Shown here piece by piece: positions 10,172 to 22,560 of a stretch of DNA of 64,000 nucleotides. Every line of letters starts with the position of its first letter. Position 1 is the first letter of the stretch. The DNA lies in NCBI GenBank assembly GCA_035236585.1, contig CP141128.1:51077257-51141256 (forward strand), read 5' to 3'. The notes below the pieces were generated by a model. That model saw only the letters and a list, made by a program, of their open reading frames with translations, was not told the origin of the DNA and did not search any database. The position numbers were made by a program, and so were the translations under genes. This DNA comes from Warburgia ugandensis. Lineage: Eukaryota > Streptophyta > Magnoliopsida > Canellales > Canellaceae.

Positions 10172-13100
10172 ATCAATATTTGAGCCTAGGTTACATATTG
10201 CTCACAACTGAACAACTAAAGAATTAGAGTGTTAAAAGTAGAACACATAGTTATGTCTAAACATTAACTTAGAAGCTCAAACAAACTTTTCACTGAACTT
10301 TTAGATGCCACCAATGAGAAGTAGGACCATCAACATAAATACCTCTTACTAAGGCCCAAAGGAATGCTGAAGTTCAAGAGAATTTTGAACATAGAATGAT
10401 TCAGTTGATGATGTTGTGGAACTACTATTCCAAAAGCTTAGGCATCTACTATTGAATACCATTGAATTTGGAGATCACTTGGGTGGCACTAAGGATGAAG
10501 ACTTTAGTGGAAGGACTGATTCACTTTAGAAGAGATTCAGAAGGAGTGCTCCTAAATTTGATAGACAAAAGGAAGCACAAGCTCCAGAGACATGGCTCAC
10601 AGATGGAAAAGACTTTCAAGGTGATGTGGATTCCAAAAGATAGGAAGGTTAATGTTGCCATATTTGTACTAATTGGGGGAAGCTTCTATGTGGTGGACAT
10701 AAGTAGAAAGAACTTATTTTGCTAATGTAGAGATAATTCTGTGGATATATTTTAAGCGAGTCTTTGAGGACAAATACTTTCCTCCCCATAGTCATGAGGA
10801 GCAGGAATTTTTAGATTTGGATGAAGGTTCTATGATAGTAGAAGAGTATGTATGAAAACAAATTCTCTAAACTCTGAAGGTTTGCGCCTGAAGTATGGCC
10901 CCCCATTGAATTTCGTGTGGCTTAGATATTTAGTCGAGGATCAAACTGCAATTTGAAGAGTAAGATTTCATTTCTCAGCTCACTACCCTGCATAAGGCAG
11001 TAGAGGTAGCCTCTATTCTTGAGTGAGAATTCAAGGAGTCATCTAAAGATAGTGATAAGGCCAATGATTGAAGTTTAACTGGAAGGGAAAGAGATTGAGG
11101 GTGCCATCAAACTTTCCAAAGTTTTAAAAGTCATCTTTTTTTGGATTTAAGAAGAAAAAGGAGGAGAATCACCCTTTGTGCTCGTACTACATGAAACCAC
11201 ATCCAGGAAAAGTTTGCTATGTTCAACATAATTGATGTTTCCAATGCAGAGAGAAAGGATACTACCTTGACGTCTATCCTAAGAAGGAGGATAACCAATC
11301 TCTGCAAGAATCTGCATAAAAAGTCCATGATAGAGTATTTGCAATGACTACAAAACATGCTCGAACTTCTAATGCCATGGTGGAAGGTACTCTTTTAATC
11401 TTTGGTAGACGAGCTAGAGTTCTGATTGTCCCTCTTGTGAATTTGTGTTGTGTTTGGATTGTCCTATACACCAATTGAGATTTTGCTTGGAAGTTGGTAC
11501 TCTTATTGAGGAACAAATTATTGTACAAGAATACATTTCGAGCATACTCATTAGTTTAATAGATTAGGAGATGGGTGCTGACTTGATCCTATTAAGGATT
11601 ACAGAGTTCAACATCATCTTAGGTATGAATTAGTTAACTAAACATGGAGCTGTCATTGACTATAAGAAGAAGAGAGTTTTATTTGATTTTCTTGGGAAAG
11701 ATCCCTTATACTGCAAGAGAGAATTAATAATGTAGAAGCTAGTGTTATTTTAGCTATGGAGGCAGCTCGACTCATGTCTAAGGGTTGTAGATCTTTTCTA
11801 ACAAGTCTAGTATCTCAGGAAGATGCTATGCTCAAGATAGATGAGATAGACGTCGTTCATGGGTTTCATGATGTATTCTCAAAAGAATTACTTAGACTCC
11901 CACTCAAGAAGGAGATGAACTTCACTATCGAGCTGATTCTAGGAATAGCTCCTATCTCTAAGGCTATGTATTGTATGGCACTAGCTGAGCTGAAGGAACT
12001 AAAGATCTAACTACAAGAACTCTTGGATCAGGGTTTCATTTCACCCAAGTATTTGACCTTGGGGAGCTCTAGTTTTATTCATCAAAAACAAAGATGGATC
12101 CATGAGGTTATGTATTGTCTATAGACTTTTTAATGGGATTGTTATTAAAAACAAGTACCCTTTACCTTGTATTGATGATCTATTTGATCAATTGTAGTTG
12201 GAAAAGGTATTATCCAAGATCCATTTGAGATTTGGGTATCATTAATTGCGAATTAGAGATGAAGATATCCCTAAGACTGCATTCATAACTTGCTATGGAT
12301 ATTATGAGTTCTTTGTGATGCTTTTTGGACTAAGAATGCACCAGTAGCATTGATGGACCTTATGAGTAGGGTATTTAAGGATTATCTCAACAAGTTTGTT
12401 ATAGTCTTCGTTGATGATATCTTTGTTCACTCTACTAGCATGGATGAGCATATGGAACATTTAAGCATTGTGTTGAACACACTTTAGGTACACAAGCTTA
12501 TGCAAAATTATCTAAGTGTGAATTCTGGTTGATGAAAGTTCAATTTCTTGGCCATGTGATTTTGGTTGATGGAGTTTTCATGGATCAAAGGAGATTCAAG
12601 CCATCATAATCTAAGAAAGACCTAAAATAGTAACTTAAATTCCCGGCTTTCTTAGGTTGGCTACTTATTACTAGAGATTAATAGAAGGCTTTTCTCACAT
12701 TGTATTACCACTAACCAAGTCTAACCAAGAATGAGTAGAAGTTCATATCGATAGAGGATTGTGAACAAATCTTTCAAGAGTTGAAGAAAAGACTCACCAT
12801 CATTCCTATATTGCCTTTGCCCATAGGTAGCGGCAGATTTGTAATTTATAGTGATGTTGGACTTGGGTATGTTCTGATGCATAATGATAGGGTTATCACT
12901 TATGCATCAAGATAATTGAAAACACATGAGTTAAACTACTCAACACATGACTTAGAGCTTATCGCGGTTGTCTTTGCACTGAAAATTTGGAGACACTTGT
13001 TTTATAGGAAAAAGTTCAAAGTATTTATGGATCACAAAAGTTTGAAGTTTATTTTTACTCAAAGTGATATGAATATGAGCCAAAATCATTGGATGGAGTA

Positions 13101-14679
13101 CCTAAAAGATTATGACTTTACCATATAATACCATCCGGGAAAGGAAAATGTCATTGCAGATGCACTAAGCAAAAAGACTAAAGGGTTGATTTTGAATTTT
13201 TCTTTGTAATCAGCTTTTGTTGATTAAGTCTTACAAACTTAGATTGATTATGAGGACACACAAAAATTACTTGCAAAGATGGGTTTCGCTCATAGTGACA
13301 ATGGAGGAATTCATTTTCAGGGAACATTTGTTGTACCATCAGATGCTGGATTATGAGAGGACTTATTACATGAGGCACATAGCTCAAAGTAGTCCATTCA
13401 TCCAGGAGGTATGAAAATGTAACAAGATGTGAAGAGGTATTTCTAGTTGCCTAGCATGAAGAGAGATATAGGAGAGTATGTGGCTCACTGCTTGACTTGT
13501 TAGAAACTTAAAGCTGAACATCATTTAGACCCTTAGGATTATTACAAACATTGGAATTTCCTAAATGGAAATGGGATCACATCACTATGAACATTGCAGT
13601 TGGTTTGCCTAGGACTTCTAGAGGTCATGATATGATTTTGGTTTTAGTAGATCATTTGACCATGTGTGCAAACTTTCTCCCTATTTGACAAAAGGAGTCC
13701 ATTGAAAGTCTGGCTAAGTTATACACCAAGGAGATTGTGAGTTTGCACAGAGTTTCACTGACTATTATTCTTGAGCAAGATAGCTGATTCACCTCATATT
13801 TTTGGCAAAGTGTACAGGAAGGATTAGGGTTTCTCCATGGTTTAGGACGACTTTCCATCCTCAAGTAACAATCAAAGACGACTATCTAGACTTTAGAAGA
13901 TATGTTGAGAGCTTATGCACTGGAGTGGAAGGTTAGTTTGGATGAACACTTACCACTCATTAAGTTTGCTTACAATGACAGCTGTCATTCTAGCATAGGG
14001 ATGGCACTATATGAAGATATGTATGGATGTCCTTATCGTACACTGACCTATTGGAGTGATGTGGGAGAGAGACAGTTTGTTAAGTCTAAGTTAATCAAAC
14101 AATGTGTTGAGAAATTTAGAATCATATAACGATGACTTCTTGTAGCACATAGTTGACATAAGAGTTATGCAGATCAACGATGAATAGACTTCGAATATGA
14201 AGTTGGAGATCATGTCTTTTTGAAGGTCTCACTAATAAAAGGAGTGATGCAATTTGGCTTGAAAGCAAAATTGAGTCTAAGATTTGTTAGGCCATTTGAG
14301 ATCTTGGAAAGGGTTGGGCAAGTAGGATATTGATTGGCATTGTCACCTCAATTGTCTGAAATTGATAATGTCTTTAACATTTCAATGTTAAGAAAGTGTG
14401 TACCAAACCCCACTCACATACTTGATCAAGTAGTGATGAATTTTTAGCCTGATCTCACATTTAATGAAGGACTAGTCAAGATTTTGGATAGGAAGGAAAG
14501 AATCCTAAGAACAAAACAATTACATTAGATGAAGTTCTGTGTAGAATCATTCTATTGAAGAAGCAACATGGAAGCTAAAGATAGATGAAGCAAATTTTCC
14601 AAATTTATTTTCTCGAATTCTAATAGAACTTTTGAGGATAAAATTTCTTAAGCTAGGGGGAGGGGGGCACTGGGGGGAA
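10172..14679 (+). pseudogene. Element D gag-pol remnant
   Basis: Fossil polyprotein region, read in pieces in several frames. Gag traces lie at about 10460-11300 and end in a zinc-knuckle-like CFQC segment near 11235. Protease lies at about 11350-11700. Reverse transcriptase starts near 11760 with FHDVFSKELLRLP and runs to about 12560. RNase H lies at about 12780-13160 ([28 protein letters not shown]). Integrase runs from about 13200 to 14350 (SLDEHLPLIKFAYNDSCHSS). The chromodomain-like tail is near 14540-14610. A decayed primer site (10172-10190, ending TTTGAGCCTAGG) and a purine-rich tract (14652-14679) mark the two ends of the interior. Dozens of breaks; no part could be functional. Confidence 0.8.
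14652..14679 (+). promoter_or_regulatory. Polypurine tract of element D
   Basis: A G-rich purine run with repeated GGGGGG blocks directly precedes the 3' LTR, the expected place for the plus-strand DNA primer of an LTR retrotransposon. Confidence 0.65.
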
Positions 14680-16530
14680 TGTTATGATTGATGTTTTTCT
14701 TCGATAAAAATAAATTTTTTCACATCTTATCACACGAAAGGAAGTTGCCTTAGTGGTCTTAAGGACAACATACTATCCTTGAGAATTAGAGTTCAAATCT
14801 TCATTTGCACCTTAAGTAGTTCTTTTCTTTTAAAAATTTTCTAACAACCATTCACCTTACATTTAGATGTCTCAAATTGTATGACAAGTTAAGGGGTATA
14901 TATAAGGAGGAAAAAAATGTGCTTTCGACATGGTGAAAATCAAAGAGGTGCAATATTAAGTAGGCCATGTGGGAAGCACGTGAACCAATTACTCTTCTAC
15001 TCAAAGCCATCTCTATAAGGTGGCATGTAAGAGGAAGAGTGAAAGATCATTTTGCTCTCCCATGTGGGAAGAGAAAGAAGCAGAAAGGAAGGAGAGAAGG
15101 AGAAGGAGAAGGAAGAAAAGGGTAGAGAAGTTCTACAAATATGGGATTTCTCTTCAAATCTACTGATTGCCAAGGTGGAAACTTGTTTTGAGGTAAGGGA
15201 TGCAAAACTATTTTGTGGTTTTCCTTTTTGATAATAAAAGCTTTGAATGTTTAATTGATGATATTTGGAATGATTGATGTCTATGAATCAATTGATTGTT
15301 ATTGGTTGTGCTTTAGATTCTATGCTTGAAAAATAAGTACACACCTATATTCTAGATTATACATGTACATTCCATTGATTTCTTGTTAGTATAAGAGATT
15401 ATGGAAGCATGATTTCTTCTTGCTTAAATCATGGTCATGTGATCTTTTAATCCATGCAACTTGTGTAGAGAAATATGAAATAATTCCAATTTAAAGAAAT
15501 TTGGCCAACTAGATATGGTAATTCAATTGGTTGACATTGGACACATCATCGTACATGCATGAAATCTTTTAGACGATTGGAATCATAGTGCTATTGCTGG
15601 AAATTTTGTAAGAAAGTCTATACTCCATATGTATTAAGAATAGAAGCTTGATTGAATCTATGTTATGCAATTTCAAAGTTAAACTTATAAGCACACCAAT
15701 TAGTTGTAGTATTCTCATGCGAGGAGGTTGATCCTATGAGGAATCTAATGAATGTGATGATAGTGGTCCCTACTTTAATCTATCTAACTTAGACAAAATT
15801 CAAGAGATTTTTCTTCTAAACTAAGTACGGAAATTAACACATGAAAATGAAAATTATTCAAAAAATAAAAAAGATGCTAAAATTAGACACTTTCCTAAAA
15901 CACACTTTTCAAAAATAAAACTTTCCTAAATGAAACTTTCTAAACCTATGACTTTCCTAAACTAAGAACTTTCCTAAAGTGAAACTTTTCTAAAATGCAA
16001 TTTTAACAAATTTCCTAAATTAACTTTCCTAATCATGAAATTAAGCAACTAACTTATGGAAACATGCACTAATCAACTACTTTTCTAATCATGCTACTTC
16101 TAAAGAATACAATGGAAATCAAGGGAATGAACTTTAACAACAAATAACAAATCAACTACATGCTAACAAACTAAACAAGATCAACCTAACTAACTTTTTT
16201 TCTTATCATGAATGAATGCACCAACTTGGATCTCACTTAATCAACAACTCATTCAAAACCATGCTTGATTGAATGAACAATGAAACTAATCAACTATGAA
16301 GGAATAATCAAGTTGAGAATATCATTCAAGCTCCAACCTTTAAGGCTTTCAAAATTATATGTTCCACTTTTGATATGCATTCTTTATAAATGATTGATCT
16401 AAAATAGACAATTGAATCAATATGAGTAATTGGTTTATGTAAATTATTTTAAAGTTAGACAAGTAATTGATATATGTGAATAAGATGGAACTACTTATGC
16501 ACTATTGATCATTGATAGATATGTTTGAAT
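14680..16530 (+). repeat. Element D 3' LTR, right end lost
   Basis: It aligns with 6691-8160 and 8340-8510 of the 5' LTR. Between the two aligned parts, about 15661-16370 is replaced by a family C LTR fragment. Homology stops near 16525, so the last part of the LTR and its flanking target site are missing. Confidence 0.65.
15661..16370 (-). mobile_element. Family C LTR fragment (C1)
   Basis: It matches the first 700 bp or so, in plus-strand order, of the family C LTRs at 17909 and 23625. It shows the GCACAC...GAGGTTGATCC block, the CCCTACTTTAA block and an array of AAACTTTCCTAAA-like motifs near 15890-16040. It stops abruptly and element D LTR sequence resumes. The matching D segment (about 8163-8356) is absent here, so the arrival involved loss of sequence. 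Confidence 0.6.
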
Positions 16531-17908
16531 GGATATAAGACATGGCTTGAGCAGATCTAAGTGGGAGGTTTTTGTAGATGGTTGGAGCTTTTATGGCTTA
16601 TAATGATCATAAGAAATTTCCATCCTATTATTAGTAATAAATGGTTTCATCATCTCTTACCATTCCTCCATCTCTATTTTCATTTCCTCATTCTCCTTTT
16701 TGATGTCAGCCATGATTTGTTCTATTCTCTCACAAAATTGTTGCATATTCTCTTTTAATGGTGGTTCTTCATGCTATAGAGGAAACAAATAATAGGGTTG
16801 GTATTACCGTGGCATTGGGTACTAAAAAAGGAATCAATTGGTTGAACCCATGATGTTTGACCTTGATGTTCATGATAATCATGGTAGTGTTGACTAGGGT
16901 GGGACCATTATGGTTCTTCTTGATATTGGTAATCCTGACACCATGGTTGTTCATGATGCCTAGCCCATCCATTATAGTCTTGGTAATTTGTCTCAAGATA
17001 AAAACTACTAGGTTGTGTGAATGTATTGGGTGCATCCACTGGCTGCTGATAGTATTCATTGTATATGGAGGTTGATGGCCATGAAGGAGTGGGATAGGGA
17101 TGCTCAGAATAGGTATAGTCATTATAGTACTGAGGTTGTGGAACAGCTTGCCTAGATGTTATTGTCGTAAGTAATTAATTTTGCATAATATCTATCCTAT
17201 CCATCGAAGTATTGAATATATCCCTTCTTAGTAGGCCTTTGTTCTCAACTTTGTATATAATGAAAAATATAGTTGTATATAACAAATGAATTTATTTATT
17301 TTTAATGAAAAAACCCTAACTATATGATGAAACCTAAATGCAAGTCCTAAGGTAAATGATGCACAAGCAATCCTAGTTTGTTGCTAATTGAGTAATGTCT
17401 TAATTATCTTTTCTTATTGCATAAGTGGTAGCTTGTTAGACCTAAATCTGGATAGCTCCTCCTTTTATCCAGATATTAGTATTGCTTACTAGTTAGGTTT
17501 TTCTCTAAAGTGGTAAATACAATCCTTATGTCAGGAGAATTTTAGACCTCAACTGATATCAATGGAAGGAGTGGAAAAATCATTTGGATTTTAAGACACC
17601 CACTATAACCACAATGCTCAGAAGCCACTAAGATGATAATAGATTGCGTCCTTCTAAAAATGGTCCTATGAGCTTGATACCCTAAGTCTTTTCTTTCTTT
17701 ATTTTAAAATAACATTCAAGGGTTGGGTTTGTGGCATACAAGGATGTTGATTGGTTCCTAGGTGGACCAAAGAGCCGGTGATGAAATCGACTCCTTATGT
17801 TATGAGGGTTCCTATGTGGTCCTTACTAGCATTAATTCCATTCCACCATAAAGCTATAAACATGAAATGTAGAACAAAAACCAAACTAACGCCCATCTAT
17901 ATTGTTGT
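16531..17908 (-). pseudogene. Family C interior with a gag-like Gln/Tyr/Pro-rich frame
   Basis: On the minus strand, from about 17205 down to about 16770, a frame begins MDRIDIMQN and continues rich in Gln, Tyr, Pro, Trp and His (for example PQPQYYNDYTYSEHPYP and SIYNEYYQQP). Such composition occurs in gag-region proteins of some Tat-lineage plant elements, but I cannot name a domain with confidence. It lies directly leftward of family C LTR C2, which is where the interior of a minus-strand element would be. It is a broken fossil. The rest of the stretch (17205-17908) is AT-rich leader-like sequence with no gene seen. Confidence 0.4.
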
Positions 17909-19533
17909 TGTTTTAAATAAAACTCACAAGCGCACGAATCATTTGCAATATAGCACGCTAGTGAGGTCAATCCCACAAGGAGTTGAACTATTGTGATGCT
18001 AGTGGTCCCTACTTTAAACTATCTAAGAAAGCCAAAATTCAAGAGGTTTGTACCCTAAACTAAGAAGGGAAATAACATATGAAAATGGAAACTAAGTAAA
18101 AATTAGAAACATGCTAAAATTGAAAATTTTCATAAAACATGCACTTTCTAAAATTAAAACTTTCCTAAATGAAACTTTCTAAAATTATCACTTCCCTAAA
18201 CTAAAACTTTCCTAAAATAAAACTCTCCTAAAATGAACTTTCCTAAAATGTAATTTTAACAACTTTCCTATGCAAGAAATTAACAACTAACCTAAGGAAA
18301 CATGCATTAAACAACTAATTTTGTAATCATGCAACTTCTAAATAAAGCAATTAAACTTATGGGAAAGGAAACTTTAACAACTACAATCCAAACAACATCA
18401 TGCAAACAACTAATTAGGAACAACAATAAAAAAACAACTTTTTTTGAAGTGATTTAGTGGAATAACTTAGATTTGAGAATTGTATTCCATGTGTGATTAA
18501 ATAAGCAATGGATTAATGAACAATCAATTATCATGAATCATTGAATGCTTTAACCTTTTATTTTTTCAAAACCATGCATTTCATTTTTGGATTGAACGCA
18601 TGGTTTCTTAAGACTTTTAATTAATTTGTTTGATGATTCCAACACAAATTAGTACTAATTCAAGATATCTTCAACAAGTAACAAGTAAGAAATAAACATG
18701 TTCCATTCATCAACAAATTAAGATTCCATTAATCATTAATAAGTTGCATACAATGGAATACATTAAGGGTGTGTTTCACTTTTAATGGAAACACACCACC
18801 TTTTCTCCAACTTAAACTAAGCCTAACTATAAAAGATGATTCCTCCTCCACAAAGCTTGATATTCAAAGATAAATCTTATGGAATACTAAGGCAAAACTC
18901 AAAGGCACTCGAGGAAACAAAGCTGGAATTCAATGGAAACTATAAGAGAACTAAAAAGCAATGAAAGGTAAAGGGAAAACTAGATTCAAGATGACTTCCT
19001 TTGGCTATCATTTCAAGGGAAAAACAGCCTTGAATCTCAGTCTTTAGGGCAAGAAAAGAACAAAGAAAAGCAACTAGAAACTAGCATGAAAGTCTAAGAT
19101 CAAAACAAGAGAGAAGGTAAGCTGAACCAACCTTGAAAGTAGAATAAAAAACCTAAGAACCTAGAGTGCAATACCTTGTACAAATGCAACCAACCTAGGA
19201 AGAAGTAGCAGTCACCCATTTCTATGAAGATCAAAGAAAAAGAGAGAAAAGTATGGCTTAGGGAGAGGACATCTCCTTCCAATGGAGGAGACATCTTTTT
19301 CCTAAATGTAGAAAGGTCCCCCTTACTTAGGTTTTTGTTTAGTTTTATAATTATTTTCCTATATTTTCTCAGGTACTCTAATAACAAGGTGTGGTGAGGA
19401 TGAAATTTGCTCATTTGGATGGCTAGGATAGGGGAAAGACTAAGGTTTTCAATTAGAAACAAGGGGTGAGAGGTGGCTGCCATGTTGGGGTAGAGTAGGT
19501 GGGAGACGCCACCATTTTATGAAGGGGTGTCTC

Positions 19534-22114
19534 TGTAATGACTCCAATTTTGTAATATTGAAATTCCAAGTTTAGCAATGAAAAGTTCAGTTTTTAAAGA
19601 AAAGGGCATTTTAGTCATTTCACTATTCACCTTGATTGAACCCAAAATTTGGTCCTAAAAATGGTTCCATTAGATGTGCCTCGGAAAAAGGAATCCAACA
19701 AGACCAAAATCACCCAAAACAGAGTTAAAATGAGCAAGATATGGCCCTTTGAAGTTCAGGGGCCCGTTTTGATACGGGCACCCCTTCATCTTCAACCTCT
19801 AGAGGGTTCTAGAACGACGGTGATTGGAGGAGAAATCACCGCCATTCTAGAGGTTTCTCCACCGCCATTCAAAGGCAGTGAGAGCCCCCTCCAGAACCCT
19901 CTCTCAGCTCTATAAATAGAGCTCTTGGGCGCCTCTAATGGCAGCCCAAAACATTGAAGAAAAACCATTGAGGAGCAGTGACCAAGAGGAGAAAACGTGG
20001 AGAGAAAACCAGCCACGAAGCAGGTACGCCCAAAAACTCCCCAAACCCATTTCACCCATATTCCTAGGCTCAATTTCCCTAGGTTTTTGCATGAAAATCC
20101 ATGGGGAATAGGCCTCTAGGGAGTCACCAAGGACCCTGGGACGTCCCCAGGGCTGCACTGGTTCCTCAGGGACGAACCAGGGCATCCCAAGGACGCCCCG
20201 GTCCCCCAATGACTGAAATGTCCCAAACGGATGAGACGCGTCGAACACGTCTGAGAGGAAACCAACGGGCGCGTCCGTAGACACGCCCGCTAAAGAGGAA
20301 GACGGGCGGAGAGTACCGTGCGTCTGCAGACGAGCAGTGTGCTAGTGCTGTGGGTTCTTTTCGTTCCTTAAGGAAGCCAAGGTGCACGACGCAGTCGCGC
20401 AGTGCCCTAGCATTCCGTTTTTTCGTTCTTAAGACTCTATGTACATACGACACTAAAATGCTTATAACTTGAGATCTAGAGCTCCGATTGAGGCGTCGTA
20501 AAAGGCGTTGTTTCCGTGTCAATGACGCGGACACATCCAAACTATAAAATCCCTAATCAAAGCCCAATAAAATGGGGACATGACCCTTAGAATAGAATGG
20601 TGGCGTGGCCACTAGAACTTTGGAAAACTAAGGATACCAAGGCCCAATTAGGACCTTAGGACACCCATAGGCATAAGGATGGACCCCTAATGCCTAAGTA
20701 AAAAGACCAATTACTCTAAAACCTATAAAAGATAGGCCAAACTAACCTTGATTCCCCAAACCATGATCAGGAGTGTCCGAGGACAAAAGGGTTAGGGCGA
20801 CCTAGCCAGGTAGGTGCTCTATCACTATTAGATTCTTTTAAAAGAACTATTATTGTTTTGAGAACATATGTTTTAAATATATGACTTGATTTGCATGACT
20901 TAATTCAGCATGCATGATAAATGCTTTGTACATAGCCATGTTTTGTAAATGATTGCATATACATTATGCATATATGTGTTTTGCAAACAAGTGCATACAT
21001 TGCATGATTTAAGTACTTGCAAAGATTGCATGTCCTTGAGGGTTGCCAAAAGACGCTGGAGTGCCGAGGGCCAGGCAGTTGTGAGGGACCCAAAGAGGAC
21101 AGGTTTTAAAAAGAGGTTTTGGCTTATTAAATCTTATGTAATTTGGGCAAGTAAGCCCGTGGGTGCTATGCTGAGGGGTCTGGGTTGGCCACCCGCCCTC
21201 TACCACTATTAGGTGGATGGGTACCACGCCCAAAAAGAGGCGAGTCCCTACGTCGACTGCATGTGGTACAGGGGGCTACCACTGGTGTCACGGCACTGGG
21301 TCGACGTGTCATAGGCCCCGTGGAGGCTATGACCGAGTGTCCTCAGGTACCCGGGGACCACACGGCGAGGAGGTTGTGGGCATAGTGGACCCTATGGTTT
21401 GATGATTTATGTGCATTTCATATAGCATGATATGAGGTTGGTCGACCATACCATACTAGAGATCCATGAGTTGGATTCCATGAAGCATTTTATGCATGTC
21501 ATGATGTTATGATATATATGTATATGATACTTTCGATTTTGGATTATATGATCCTTTAAGTCGTTAGTATTTCAGTTTGACAATGGATTTTGATGTCGAT
21601 ATTGAACTTGAGAATTCAGACATGCACATGGTTTGGAAAGAGCATATGATTTTAAAACATTGCATGCATTATAAAACTAGTAGTGATAGACTCCTACTCA
21701 GTATAGTATATACTCACCCTATCTTTAACATTTTTCAGGATAGTTCCACTCATAAATAGAAGACTTCTCAAGAGATATTAGTGCTACGAGCAAGTGAATC
21801 AAAAGGAAGAAAGTTATACATGTAAGTAAACTGTCAACCCTTTGGACATGAAGTTGTATTTAATTACAGTTGGGCTGTGTGCTGTGACTGGAAAGACCTG
21901 GGGAAAATATTTATGATTTTTGAAGTTTTTCAAAAACCACTTTGGTTGTTGTGAAGGTAAATGACACTCGGGGTTTTCAAAAATGAATTTAAAACTAAAG
22001 CTTTTCCATTGCATTGCATGGTTTTTATAAAATGGTTTTCAAATAGGGATGCATCCCGCCTTAGGAAATTAGGTATTGTATTTAAAAATGCATGAGAAAA
22101 CCCGGGTCGTTACA
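19534..22114 (+). mobile_element. Solo LTR B1 of family B
   Basis: It begins TGTAATGACTCC, ends CCCGGGTCGTTACA, and is flanked by the 5-bp target duplication GTCTC (19529-19533 and 22115-22119). It is 2,581 bp and aligns along its length with 46121-48795. No primer site or interior is present, so it is a solo LTR left by recombination between two LTRs. It sits inside family C LTR C2. Confidence 0.93.
19908..19925 (+). promoter_or_regulatory. TATA box of solo LTR B1
   Basis: TATAAATA at 19911-19918 lies within an inverted repeat of the form AGCTCTAT-AA-ATAGAGCT. It is placed about 375 bp from the LTR start, as in the other family B LTRs. Confidence 0.7.
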
Positions 22115-22560
22115 GTCTCCCCCACCAATCCAAGAGTGATGTGAGATGGAAAATTTTGATTGATTAAGTGATTTCCTAGGGACTTAGGATTGGTTGGATG
22201 GTTAGGATAGGAGTTTAGGAAGGTGAAAGAGTTATGGAATGGTAGGATTCTTGAATGGAAAGTCAAATTCGTGGTGGTATTTAGCGGTGAGGTGGAAAGT
22301 GATAAAAAGGTGAGAAAAAGTGGAAGAAACATCAAAATTGGAAGCCTCTCATACTATTGGTGCATATGCCAACTTATCTTAATAAGATTTTCCTTTATTA
22401 TCTTCAAAATATCCCTTAAAATCTCATGGATAATTCTCTTGAGTTTTCTCCATTCTTATTCTTCCATTTATCTTAGCTTCATGGCTTAGATGGCTAACTT
22501 TGAAGGCTCCATTGGCTCGGCTTCATGGATGGATTTGGAAGCTTTCTTGGTTTGACTCCT

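Larger units (their letters stand above)
6691..16530 (+). mobile_element. Element D: old decayed Ty3/gypsy chromovirus
   Basis: Two diverged direct repeats (6691-10171 and 14680 to about 16530) flank an interior holding, in order, traces of gag, protease, reverse transcriptase, RNase H, integrase and a chromodomain-like tail. That order and the tail motif SIEEATW place it in the Ty3/gypsy chromoviruses, Tekay/Del-like. It is badly broken, with dozens of breaks, and clearly older than the family A and B copies, because its LTRs differ at many positions and by block replacements. Later visitors sit in it: an RTE LINE in the 5' LTR and a family C fragment in the 3' LTR. The right end of the 3' LTR is lost, so no target duplication could be matched. 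Confidence 0.8.
17909..22560 (-). mobile_element. Family C LTR (C2), interrupted by solo LTR B1
   Basis: Without the guest, C2 is 17909-19533 plus about 22120-22560, roughly 2.1 kb, and aligns along its length with 23625-25833. It holds the CACAAGCGCACGAATC block near 17925, repeated TTTCCTAAA motifs at about 18130-18290, and a shared tail (GGCTCCATTGGCT near 22510). Minus orientation is inferred from C3, where a primer site can be recognised. The right boundary is approximate because similarity fades. Confidence 0.55.

Noticed and set aside
10462-10725. 87-residue frame that might be a host gene
   Set aside because: The segment matches gag of gypsy elements (the pattern around METWLTD and KVNVA) and sits at the gag position of element D.
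19792-20540. Overlapping 93-124 residue frames in LTR B1 (similar ones in B2, B3 and the complete B element)
   Set aside because: They fall in the GC-rich leader part of the LTR, overlap each other in several frames, and are not kept in the sister LTRs.
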